The notes under the pieces are model-generated. The model was not told the origin of the DNA. It did not search any database and worked only from the letters and a program-made list of their open reading frames with translations. DNA of 64,000 nt from Hyalella azteca (Eukaryota > Arthropoda > Malacostraca > Amphipoda > Hyalellidae): positions 39,618 through 103,617 of the forward strand of contig NW_025941721.1 in NCBI RefSeq assembly GCF_000764305.2, given 5' to 3'. The first letter of the stretch is position 1. Every line of letters begins with the position of its first letter. This document shows positions 34,601-45,450 of the stretch, in pieces. The position numbers were made by a program, and so were the translations under genes.

Positions 34601-37600
34601 AGTTTTTGATGCACTAATTAAATTAGCATTCGTGATGAACAACTGTGATCGTTCAGGCAAATAGCAAGAAATATTCTTTGTCTACCGAATAATTGTGTCC
34701 TAAATTCCAAGATAAGATTTCCACAGAAGAAAAATAATTCCTGTAAGTTGGCCAAATTTACAATTCATGGACTCACAAAATAAAACCTATTCGCAATTCA
34801 CCGTATTTGCATGAAGATATAATCACAAATTTGAATTTGTAATGATTTATGGTAGTTTGTAGCCGCACTATCGTAATTTTTGTAAGCACGTTTTCTAAGC
34901 ATCACCAAATTAACAACTAAACACACTATGATTTAACGATTTGGTAAACAATGTTGCCTTTATTTGAACTCACCCATAACATTGCCTTTATTTTGACACA
35001 GTCGATCCGTGCCAGACGTGACGACTAAAATAAACATTTCATCGAGAGCTTGAGGTTGACCCCAACATAAGTAGCGCTGTGTCCTTCAAGGTTTCCAGTT
35101 GCGTGGAGGACGCTACTGAAATTGTTCCGTAATATTGTGCCATCAAATCAACAAAGAACCTGGGAGAACCTTTTAAAGTTCTTATTGTGCTCTCTTTTAT
35201 TCTCTTGGCACACAGCGGCATGGGCTAGTGGTGCTGGAAGATAAAACCTAAATCAATGCAAGAGATAATTTTGTGCGTTAGTACAAAAATATAGTTTCAG
35301 ATAACTCCAAACTTATTTAGCGTAGTAAAATTTTCAGGTTTAATGGCACAATCAAATGCAAGCAGACAACAGACAATACAACGAAATTTGCACTAATTGA
35401 TTAAAAATAGTTATGCAGAATAATTGCACTACCTAAAAAGCATCAACAACTAAATGAGTGTCCCTGCAGGTGTTATTTCTTAATGAAAACCAGAAACTAG
35501 TAGCTACAATAGCAACTAATAGCAGTTCAATTGTGCCAACAATTACAATTCAATAGATGCAGTTACTCGTAAAGCGGACGGAAACCTTCATGTCTTCCGG
35601 ATCTTCAGTGCCTTTCCATTTTGTTGTCCTAACGCATTTTTACGATCTCACTGAAGCCGTGTGAAAACGAGTACGGAATATTTTAGTGGCCACAAAGTTG
35701 AAAAAAGGCTTTTCCTTTGTTACGGAGTTTGCGGCAATATCAATTTATTATCCTCAAAAAATAAACTACAGCATCGTCTGTTGGAAAAAAAGTTTTTGTT
35801 CAGTTAAAAAGGCTTGGGATTCGCCACTGCATTTTGGAGGATATTCGACCATGTCATTGCTACGGCCTGCCTGCAACTGACGCTCCAAAAATACTGAACC
35901 TCTGAAAAGAAAAATGCCCTGCCGGCTACATAGCATTGACTGCGCTGGAGATGCGACCACAGACGCTAGGCATTATAGCTCAGTTAAATCTGCACTGCAA
36001 AGACGAGCATGCAATTTGGTCAATCCATATATGTGATTATTCTCTACTAAAATTGTATTAAATGCGCACAATGTTCAGTTATAACTGTATTTCTTGAGCG
36101 TATACGATTTATTGTTGTTCAAATAAGCGTTCTTTTGATTGTTTCATTATCGTATTTAAGGGAAGCCTCAAAACTCTACCGATGAAATTGTAAAGTAAAA
36201 TATTGAGTTACAATAATTAAATTATTAAGAAAATGTGCCCATATCCTGAAGCCATAAGTGAGACAGCGGCTCGGAAGAAAGATCGCGAGCCACACTCGCC
36301 CGGAGTGCAAGGGCGTAGCTGCCTGCAGCAGCATGGATTGTAAACACAGTTAAAGTAATAGACCATACTAAGAGCACAGAATGGAAAAATACTATAAGCA
36401 GCATATTCTATAGAATACTAAAAGGTATTTAATTAATGCTGCTGCCACCCTATTCGAAGAATTTATTGGATTTAAGTCATGTTTTCGTATAGCTACAGGT
36501 GAAAATTTGCTATTGTTCGCCCTAATATAAACTTTATTTCAAATTATGCAACCTCATGAGAACTTATTACTTACTTTGCATTAAGTTTAAATACAATGTC
36601 ATCATATTAACTTTATTTGTTATAGCGTGCACTCATATGTAGGTACTTTATTTAATATCATATGCCCTAATATGAGCTTCATTATTACTGTACTCCCTAA
36701 GTTTTATCATGAAGTCGTCTCATCACTCACAAGACGGTACTCTTAAATAATATCGAAGCCGTTCATGCCTACGCATACCCCGAACTATTCTTAGAAGCCT
36801 CTCCACTGCCATCAAGTTGTTCTTTTATGGGAAACTTGAATCTAATCTTCACCTCTGTTCAGGTAAATTAACCTCATCAATGTTATAGTCTTCGCTAAAT
36901 TCGAAAATCTTTTGAAGATTTTCCCGCCGGGTTCAGACTTTGCGGTCGAAAAATCACTCGCTGGAAAATATTGAGCCCTTTTTAAGAATCTGTCCTCCAC
37001 GGGTTAAGGTTTGCTCATTAATTCCTCATTAAGGTTCTGAAGAAGAGAGGAGCCTCAATAACTTGCTAAAAAGTTTGATTCTGAAAGATTTTGTGGGCGG
37101 ATCAGCTGTTAATCGAAGATTTTTTCACGAGATACAAAATGTTTTGACCTCAGACCGGAAAAATGTAAGCAAGCTGTAATAAAGTTTGATAACTTTAATA
37201 CTACATTATCATCGTTTTTTAGAGAACGAGCAACTTTTCCTGCCAAATTATCGATTAAAATAATAATTTCGGCGGGAGTATATCATGCATATATCAAGAG
37301 TATTAATTTAAAGTTGTCTAGTAATGAAGGACTATCAGGTTAAACGGAGGTTGCAAGAAATTAATCGCTGACAATTGAGAATCCCGCTATCCTGAATCAA
37401 GTTAGATTAGATTAAGCAGAATTGCTATCCTTCCGAAGATTGAAATAATTAAATTTCCCATGAGTTTATCCGAAATTAAATTATCAAAGCAGAATTTGCT
37501 GCAGAACTTTTAATGGTTGCGCGCGATTTGTCAATGTCTGCCATAGCTTTTCATTTTAATTACATTCTTAATATATATTCAAGCATTAACCAGCCAATTC

Positions 37601-39667
37601 ATAAAATTTTAATACATTTTTTTCTTTCGTTTCCAAAAATGTGCCGATATTTTCCTCAATTATACCTCACCGCGCAGTTAAAATAAAAGAACCCATCTCT
37701 TGACCACGAAGCTAATAACAAGATCTCGACAGGAACAATGCAAAACAGTCCGCATAAGCAGCCATTGCGGTTGAAAACGAGCGCAACATCTCCCCGATAC
37801 CAGAATGTGAGATCATTGCTCGGTTGTTAGCCGCACAGTAAGCACATTATATTGTACTTCGGATGCTGTAGTATATATAGTACCTTACATGCACGATCTG
37901 CTCAAGACACAACAATGAGATAACACCCAAGATTGTATTCAATTCTTTTGAATGTCATGAATGTTGAAGTAATATAATGGAAATTTGATATAGGGATTGT
38001 CTTATTTGTAATAATGATGTGCATAGGGAATGCTGCCGGCAGGTAATGCAGTTTGGCATGGATGGTCGCCATCTGCAAGGGCCGAGGCAGCAACAAACGC
38101 GGCAACAGATGCGGCAGCTAAGATTCCTTAATTAACGGTTATACTTTATTCTCTAGGTTTTATGAATAAGTGCGTGGTGATGGTTGTGTTGTGATGAGGT
38201 TACTGGAATAGATTCTGGTGCTGAGAAGGATGTGGATGAATTTACTTCTAAAATGTGTTGGCTATAAGCTAGGTTATAATATTATGTTGATGAACACACA
38301 ACACACAAGTTATGTTGATGAACACATTTTACTGAGGTTGCAAAAACGGGGTTACATTAAATGTTATGGTAATTTTTTATTATTAGAGTTGATAGAAAAG
38401 ATAGCAGTCGTATCTCCGCCATCGTTCCTGTGTTGATCTTTCAATAAAATCTAATTTTTGCTTTTCTTCATAAACTTTCACTTATAATAAGTTTTCTATG
38501 AGAAGAAATACATACCTTTTAGCTAAAAATAGTATAAAAATCATGTAAGAGTCTTTTTTATGCAAAATTCACACAATATATATTGGTTTCTAATATTACG
38601 GCTACCTAGCTATTCCCTACGAGGAACTACAACAATTATATTTGCCGTGACTTTAGAAAGCAAAACAGTACAGTAATAACATGTTAATATTGTGAAGTAA
38701 TATATGATGAGGGTAGAGCGATGGAGGTAATATGTGATGAGGGTAGAGTGTTGGAGTTCGTTGTGATATAAGGAGTAAGGGTCTGATCTGGGACTTGGGC
38801 AACAGGTATCACGAGGGACACGACAGGACGGGTATCTCAATGGTTTAGCGCTAGCGGTGAAGGCATCACGAAGAAACCATGGCGGTGAAGGCATCACGAA
38901 GGATACTGCCAGTAATCGTAACCTCTTATGTCTACAGGGAACCTGAGGCACCGCGGGAAAGAGATAATGTGTCGAGGTTTATTTTGTGGATGAAATTACT
39001 GCATAACATTTCGGTACGGGAACGCTCTAATGCCACGTGAAATGGTTGCTTTAATTGTTTCAAGATGTGCGACTAGTTGAACAAATGCGGTCGCTGCTGC
39101 GCCACGATCCAAGTGAACGGTTCACTATTATTCACATGATACACTTTTGAAATTAGGATCCCTAATTTCAAACGCTCCACGATACCTTTTGAAATTAGGG
39201 ATCAAAGGCAAGTGGATTTCATGTTTTTCTTCACGAAATAAAGAACACGCCACTGCTTTACCAGGCCTCTTTTCGCATTGCCGCTCAACTTTATCATCGA
39301 AACACCAGCTTAATATTAAGGGATGCCAGCACCACCTAGAAACGAATAGAAGCGTTCATTTTTAATTACGAGTAATTGGATTTCTAATTGAAAAAGTTGT
39401 GCTTGGATCCTCCGGGTATGAGGTAACCGTAAATTACGGGCAGGATCGCCACCACATCCGCAAAAACGGCGCTTGGGAGCCAAGCGATGAAATGAGACTA
39501 AATTAATTATAGGCTCTCACCCCATCTCCAAACTTTTTACATTCTTTTAGTCATTCCAAAGCAAAGTTATGATGATGTATTCAATAAAAGAATGTATTGG
39601 ATTCAAATTAAATTAAAAGATGTATGCATTCCGAAATTCGTTTCATATTTATCATTTTATTTGACTA
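31673..39667. other. Long stretch without a recognised gene
   Basis: AT-rich. ORFs of 90-113 residues occur (33274-33597 on +, 33318-33614 on -, 33704-33985 on +, 38610-38951 on -), but none shows a known domain, and overlapping frames on both strands are open over the same patches. Two short tandem duplications lie at 38700-38755 and 38854-38909. Nothing else is supportable. Confidence 0.5.
38700..38909. repeat. Two short tandem duplications
   Basis: TATGATGAGGGTAGAGCG... is repeated once with a unit of about 29 bp (38702-38752), and GCGGTGAAGGCATCACGAAG is repeated with a 28-bp unit (38854-38904). Confidence 0.65.
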
Positions 39668-39671
39668 TTAA

Positions 39672-41151
39672 AAAGGGGAGCATGTAGGCAAAAATTTTGG
39701 ATTTCGGCTTTTCCGGTTTTTAATCTACTCTTAAAGCTGACATTCTGCTCTATCCAACGGTGCCATTACCCTGTCAAAATTTTCGTGCCGATTAAGGTCG
39801 TTTTAGAGGAACTATATTCGGCTTAGGGGTGAATCAGGAGCAAGTCGGCCACGTAGGGTGTTTTGCTTAAATTTACCAGCCTCTTTTGGAAGTCAATTGC
39901 CCGGTAGGCCAAATCTGCGTTATATGCTTAAAAAGAGCAGCTGGTCAAGCTTCGTCATGATGCCTCTGGTCAAACGCTGATGACGCTATCGCACGATGGG
40001 GCTGATCTGATGCTGAACAAGGTAAACGCACGAACAATCGAAGTTCCCGCCATACGGGGGTATGTGGGGGTCTACCTCCCGCACCCCCATCCGGACAGAG
40101 CATACCGTTGAAGCAATTGAATAGGAAGGCGCCAGTTTGAATCGAACCTTCAATCGATCAGTACGTAATCCACTCAAGGATGCTAGCAGCAACTTGTAGC
40201 GCACCTCTACGTACAATGTTAGGAGGGTAACTGAGCTCAGATGCCAGATACACCAAGATATGTAGTCTTGCCGCTCTAATTTTGTTAGGTCTATTTAGTG
40301 AAGGAACTCCACCCCCCGCCCTCCATTAAAGCCCGGCCATCTGCGTCAATATTGCCGTACATGGATCGCAGTAGTATCGTTGGAAAGCTCAGAATGTAAG
40401 ACGATGAGACTAAGCATGTAACTGCAGCACAACTCAAGTAGAAACTATATTCAAAGATTTCAGCAGCTAATTACTTTATATCTAATTACTTGAAGAACTC
40501 TCTCACCCGCTTTCCTTTAAAGAGACGTCATGAACGTAAATATTGGCGTACAGCGATGGCAGTGGTACCATTGGAAAGAGCAGAATTCCAGCTTTCAGAT
40601 GAGCACAAAAACCGAAAAACGCCAAAATTGAAAATTTTAGGGTAGCCGGTCCCCTTAATGTCACGACAAACTTTATTACTCCTAGAGTTTTGAAGCTACA
40701 GCGAAGAGACATATACCATTCTATTCGCAATTAAAATATCTAGCGATTCTCGAGCCATTTTTTTCGATTTCATTTTAGTTTTGAAAATATTTTGAAAAAA
40801 AAAGAGGGAAAATTTAAAAAATTTGTTGAAAAATCGAAAAATTTCAGAAAAATCATCATAACAGGAGAACCAAGGAAAAAATTGAAAAAGTACTTCGGGA
40901 ATCGATAGATATGGTCTTTACGCATCGAATGATACGTGTCTCGATGTTGTAGCATATAATTTGCAACAGTCATAAATTTTTTTAGAGTACCCCCTTTTTG
41001 CCGTTTTCTATGAATTTCACGTTTTCTTTCACTTTTTCAAAATAAACTTTTTCTTTCACATCATTTTTGATTTTACATAATATATGTACCAAGTTTGGAG
41101 ATGATTCTACCATATATATAGAAAATAGATTTTTGCCTACATGCTCCCCTT
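39672..41151. mobile_element. 1.48-kb TTAA-flanked inverted-repeat element with a nested relative
   Basis: GGGGAGCATGTAGGCAAAAA (39675 onward) is perfectly inverted at 41129-41149. Both sides are flanked by TTAA (39668-39671 and 41152-41155), the signature of piggyBac-type insertion. Inside, a related end GGGGACCGGCTACCC (minus strand, ending 40654) also abuts TTAA (40655-40658) and matches 11340-11527. The two terminal families share the layout GGGGA-C---TA--C followed by TTTTGG..TTTTTCGG and TTCTGCTCT. No transposase frame is intact; the ORFs 39986-40216 and 40503-40730 are non-coding by appearance. A tRNA-like module lies on the minus strand at 40127-40198. Confidence 0.65.
40127..40198 (-). 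other. tRNA-like module inside the TTAA element
   Basis: Reading the minus strand, TAGCATCCTTGAGTGGATTA resembles a D-arm/A box and GAAGGTTCGATTCAAAC a T-arm/B box. The 3' side continues into TGGCGCC. The cloverleaf is incomplete, so this looks like a tRNA-derived fragment. Confidence 0.35.
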
Positions 41152-41155
41152 TTAA

Positions 41156-42056
41156 TTAATTAACTATTTCTAGCTTCATTACCAAGTGCCGCCGCATCAG
41201 GCTTTTGTTCAGGTAGTGACAATTTTTCTCGCATGCTCTGTAATTGTCTCAAGACAAATCCTGATGATCGGAAAGCGTCTTAATTATCTTATTCGAAGAT
41301 CAATTCCCAGATAATTATTGGTGCCTTTATTTACACCCAGTAATTGAACGGAATGCAGTTGATGAAGGCGTGAAAAATTCATGTTCAATTTCATATCTTT
41401 TTGTGTTATTTAAGATTTTTAGGATAAAAGAAAAGTTCAATACATTTTCATGCAAGCACTTTTTGAAGTATAATAAGACTTTGTGAAAATAATGGTGCTT
41501 TACTATTATTTTAAATAAAAAATGCGATCAAATAATTGAAAATTCTGGCATTCTCTTGTAAATAAAATGTAAAAAAAAATAATAATTTATCGCAGGAGCC
41601 ATACTTCCAGTGCACCGATACATGAGCTTGCAAGAAATTGCCAGCAGAACAAGATGTGCTCGTTTAATATAGGCAAACACAATAGGCCATTGCGAGTAAA
41701 CCAAATTTTTCTATTGATGACAAACAAAAGAAAAATGGGCGGCAAAATGTCATTTAAAGTCAAAGATTATCAATACTAAAAATGGGTATGAAAATACAGG
41801 AAATCTGAAATATTCTAAGCTTCTAAAATGAATAACTTCTAACCTAACGGGTATAGTTTATTTATATATCAGATGACTTATTATTAAATTATTCTCATAC
41901 CTCTTAATGAAAAGTAACAATCTGCCTGATAATATCAATAAATACTTGTAACATGTGTGCCCAAAGCACGAGATCGTGAGACACCAGAGAACGCATGTGA
42001 GGTTATATTTAAACTCTTAAAAACACCCAAATCTTCCCTTATGTTCTGCACACGTA
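41156..42056. other. No gene recognised
   Basis: AT-rich spacer between two transposable elements; no ORF, repeat or RNA gene could be supported. Confidence 0.5.
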
Positions 42057-42984
42057 CACTGAAAGAAAAAGGCCCCCCGTTTTGAAACACTTGGGTGTTT
42101 CAAAACCTCTCGAGCTTGACGCTCTTATATTTGTGCGGCTAGGGTCGCGTGGTCAGTGCGCCGAACGCTGTCATAGGAGGAGGTTGTGTGGAGCCGCCGC
42201 TCATGAATGCCACGAATCTACACTGCTTACGGTTAATTGACCTAACTCAATTCGTTTAATTGTTTCAAATCACTGCTGTTCTTTTGTCAATAGTAATGTT
42301 AACGAGCGACAACTATACCATTCACTCACACTAGAAGTTGATAATAAAATCGAAGATTTATTCTGATAGTACCGCGCGCAAGACAAAACCAATACTGCAG
42401 CTCTATGTAGTTGCCGTCTCCGTAGCCGAGTGGACTAAGGCGCCTGCTCGCGAGCGTTTGGTTGCAGTCTTGGCAGAGGTTCGAATCTCGGCGGGCGACT
42501 CATAGTTTCTTCAACCACAGTTCGATAGAGGTGAGAGCAAAGAGTGTAGTTTCATGATCATTGTACATACCGATAAAATTGTGTAATAAATATGTGTAAA
42601 AAAGAATGAATATGTGACTAATTTCACTGTGAAGGAGAAAAGCGTTGAAGTCAGATAAATACGGATAAATATAGTTTTCATAATTTTGGTATTGAGGCAG
42701 CCATGGATTAGACTGCGATCGACCGGAGGAGTAAAATATATTAAAATAATTTCATCAGGCGCTGGACACTGGACAAGGATATTGCATAAATTCTGAAAAT
42801 AAGGTTTCATTCTCCGTAGACTTCCCGTCTTTCACCGTTGAAACACCCAAGTGTTTCAAAATCGCAAATTTTGAAACACCTGAATGTTTTTGAAACACCC
42901 GGGTGTTTCGGTTTGGGCACGATCGCTCGGGGAGGATTTGAAACACCCAAGTGTTTCAAAACAGGGGGCTTTTTTTTCTCAGTG
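42057..42984. mobile_element. 928-bp Tc1/mariner-type non-autonomous element with hairpin ends
   Basis: CACTGAAAGAAAAAGGCCCC at the left matches the reverse complement of the right end, CACTGAGAAAAAAAAGCCCC. Both continue into the palindrome TTTTGAAACAC-TTGG-GTGTTTCAAAA, giving inverted repeats of about 50 bp. TA flanks both ends (42055-42056 and 42985-42986), as for Tc1/mariner insertion. Additional copies of the GAAACACCC/GGGTGTTTC palindrome lie just inside the right end (42838-42920). No transposase is encoded; the minus-strand ORFs at 42511-42946 span palindromes. A tRNA-like module is at 42416-42499. Confidence 0.75.
42416..42499 (+). tRNA. tRNA-like (type II, Ser/Leu-like) sequence, probably a pseudogene
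   Basis: An 84-nt stretch begins GTCTCCGTAGCCGAGTGG and contains ACTAAGGCG and GGTTCGAATCT, then ends GGGCGAC. The A box (TAGCCGAGTGG) is a perfect match and the B box nearly so; length and the AAGGC motif fit tRNA-Ser or tRNA-Leu. Acceptor pairing is about 5 of 7, and the T-stem and anticodon stem pair poorly, so it is more likely a tRNA-derived relic inside the mariner-type element than a working tRNA. Confidence 0.45.
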
Positions 42985-45116
42985 TAATATTAGAAGTATT
43001 AATACATACAAATTACCGAATATTTCATGGTGGCTCACTGTCGGATGCTCTCAGAAAGAACCCCGGCATGCAACCTAATGTTCGTTCAATAGATTCCAGT
43101 GCCTGAGGTAGGCCTCGATAAAATCTCGAGCATTCAGCTCTAACCGCATAATATTCCTCGCTTGCAGAGAAAATACGACCAGTTTCAGATAACCAATACA
43201 CACACAATGAGCGCCGCCATGGTCGGCAGGCTCAGGCGCTACAGTCTTTCTTAACCCCACAATCGTGCGTGTTAAGAACTTGGCTATAGAGCAGAAATGC
43301 ACCAAAAATCTTTGTTCGGAATTGAAATAATAAAATTGTTGTATTCTAATCACCTTCACGTGAAATTTCAAATCATGTTAACCTTTAGCCGTAAATTGTT
43401 GTCACCAGTAGAGATTGCTTCCAAGCAAATGATTCTCTATATTCTTTCTGTGTCATTTCTCTTGCCCCGATATATTGCCTTCATTATCTACCGTTGATTT
43501 TATTAAAAGTTAATAGCTATTTAATTTCATAATCATTATCCAGAAAATATCTGCGCGCGTGAAGTGAAATGCTTAATGTTCAACTTATCTCGAATAAAAT
43601 TTACATAAGCTGCCAGAACATCAAGGAGAGTTCGAGATTATAAACTCTCCGTCAAATTATTGGATAAAATAAGACTTCGGAGCAGCGCTAAACATCGTCA
43701 CAACGCTCCTGCAGTGTTTTTCTCTAAAGCAGCTGAGGTGATAATTATAATCTGAAAAAAAAATATTGAATGTTAAAGTTTATCTTACGGATGTGTAGGT
43801 AAATAATATATTATTTTAAACGATACGACGTGTCACTGCAGTTCTGCGAGAAATTTTATAGGAAATTTGAAGTATTATGACCGTGCTGCACAGTGCATAC
43901 GAGCTGATAGTCAGAGAAGCGGACAAATGTGCGATGCGCGCAGTTCCGGAAATATATCTATTAAATTCAGCGCCATCGCTGATAATTGCCACACTTCAGG
44001 TCAAGGCTCAGTAAATTGATTTGTTCACCAACTAATCAGTACATAATTCAATTGGTTAAAATTAGCATTGCATTTCAAATCTTGTCCCAAAACTGCAGAT
44101 GATTCCCGCATTCTTTACGGAATGAAAACGGCTGTTATTATAGAGGAATACTTACATATTTCCCTAAAACACATAGTAAACCATTTCTATGCCTTACTGT
44201 AAGGCCCTCGATGAAATATTATTAATGGGTATTTCTTTAGAACAAACAATGATGTACTTCATCTCGCTGATGTTTCTTTGCATTGATCTAAACTGCGAGC
44301 GACCGTCTGCTTCAGGTGTCTAACTAATCGGTCGAGAAAGAAAAGCTTTATTGCATAATATCGCGAGGAATTACACTGCCAAAAAATTAGAATCATGTCT
44401 CTGACACGACGAATGCTGTAAACTTTCCCACTTTCGACTTTTGAGAACATTTCGCATCCAAGTTCACGAAGTTTTGTGCCTTAAAAGAAGTTGAGTGAGC
44501 AATCGGGCGAAGCAAATGGCCCTTCGGTCGACAGTTGCTAGAAGCACTAGATTAGACTCTATAAAAGTTTCTATCTCTTCAGCTCCTCTAAAATACTCTA
44601 ACTTTAATGGAAGACAAACGGGAATACGACAAATCCAATTGTTTTCTGCTCTGTTCATCATCTAAGGGCTGATTAGCGACCATGCAGTGCACTGATATGT
44701 CTCGAGAAGGGATCTGTGGCTACCAACTCTTGGCGTTATGGCTGCAAGCAGTTCGGAACTGCTGTGGCTTGCGGTGTTTCCAGTGTGGTGTGCGTTTTTG
44801 TAGCTCTGAGGCTAAATGTAGCTGTGCATGTTTAGTCTGAGCATTGGCTCACAGGACTGGGTTAATTAATAGTTGAATTTTTTACCAACGGCTTCGTCTC
44901 CACCTCAAATTTTTTCAGCGTTTACAAAGAAAACTCTGCATAAAATCCCATGATCAGACTAGTGTGATGGTGATAACTCGTTATTCTTCACCGCATGAAA
45001 TGTTTTCCGGTATGTTTAAAACGTTGATCATATTGCTAAGAAATTATTTAAAGGAACTTGATGACTTAGTAAAGGTTGTTCTTGGCGAGTTAACGACTCT
45101 AAGACTTGAGATACAG
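42985..45116. other. No gene recognised
   Basis: AT-rich sequence with short unrelated ORFs on both strands (for example 43075-43371 on - and 43297-43497 on +) and no domain pattern. Confidence 0.45.
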
Positions 45117-45450
45117 ACGCAGCTGTGCAGGCGTCGCTGTGCAGGCGTCGCTGTGCAGACGCTGTGCAGGCGGCGCTGTGCAGGCGTCGCTGTGCAGGCA
45201 CCGCTGTGCAGGCGCTGTGCAGGCGTCGCTGTGCAGACGTCGCTGTGCAGGCGTCGCTGTGCAGACGCTGTGCAGGCGCCGCTGTGCAGGCGTCGCTGTG
45301 CAGGCGTCGCTGTGCAGGCACCGCTGTGCAGGCGCTGTGCAGGCGTCGCTGTGCAGACGTCGCTGTGCAGGCGTCGCTGTGCAGGCGCTGTGCAGGCGTC
45401 GCTGTGCAGGCGTCGCTGTGCAGGCGCTGTGCAGGCGTCGCTGTGCAGGC
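45117..45450. repeat. GC-rich 14/11-bp minisatellite with a 120-bp higher-order period
   Basis: The unit GCGTCGCTGTGCAG (14 bp) alternates with an 11-bp version (GCGCTGTGCAG or ACGCTGTGCAG) lacking three bases. The variant GCACCGCTGTGCAG recurs exactly 120 bp apart (around 45198 and 45318), consistent with a higher-order unit of seven 14-mers and two 11-mers. Since 14 is not a multiple of three, every frame cycles through the same Cys/Arg/Ala-Gly-Val-Ala-Val peptides and stays open, which produces three overlapping + ORFs (up to 177 residues) and one - ORF. None is considered a gene. Confidence 0.95.

Noticed and set aside
42416..42499. Functional tRNA-Ser/Leu gene
   Set aside because: A and B boxes are good but acceptor, T and anticodon stems pair poorly and it lies inside a transposable element; kept only as a tRNA-like relic.
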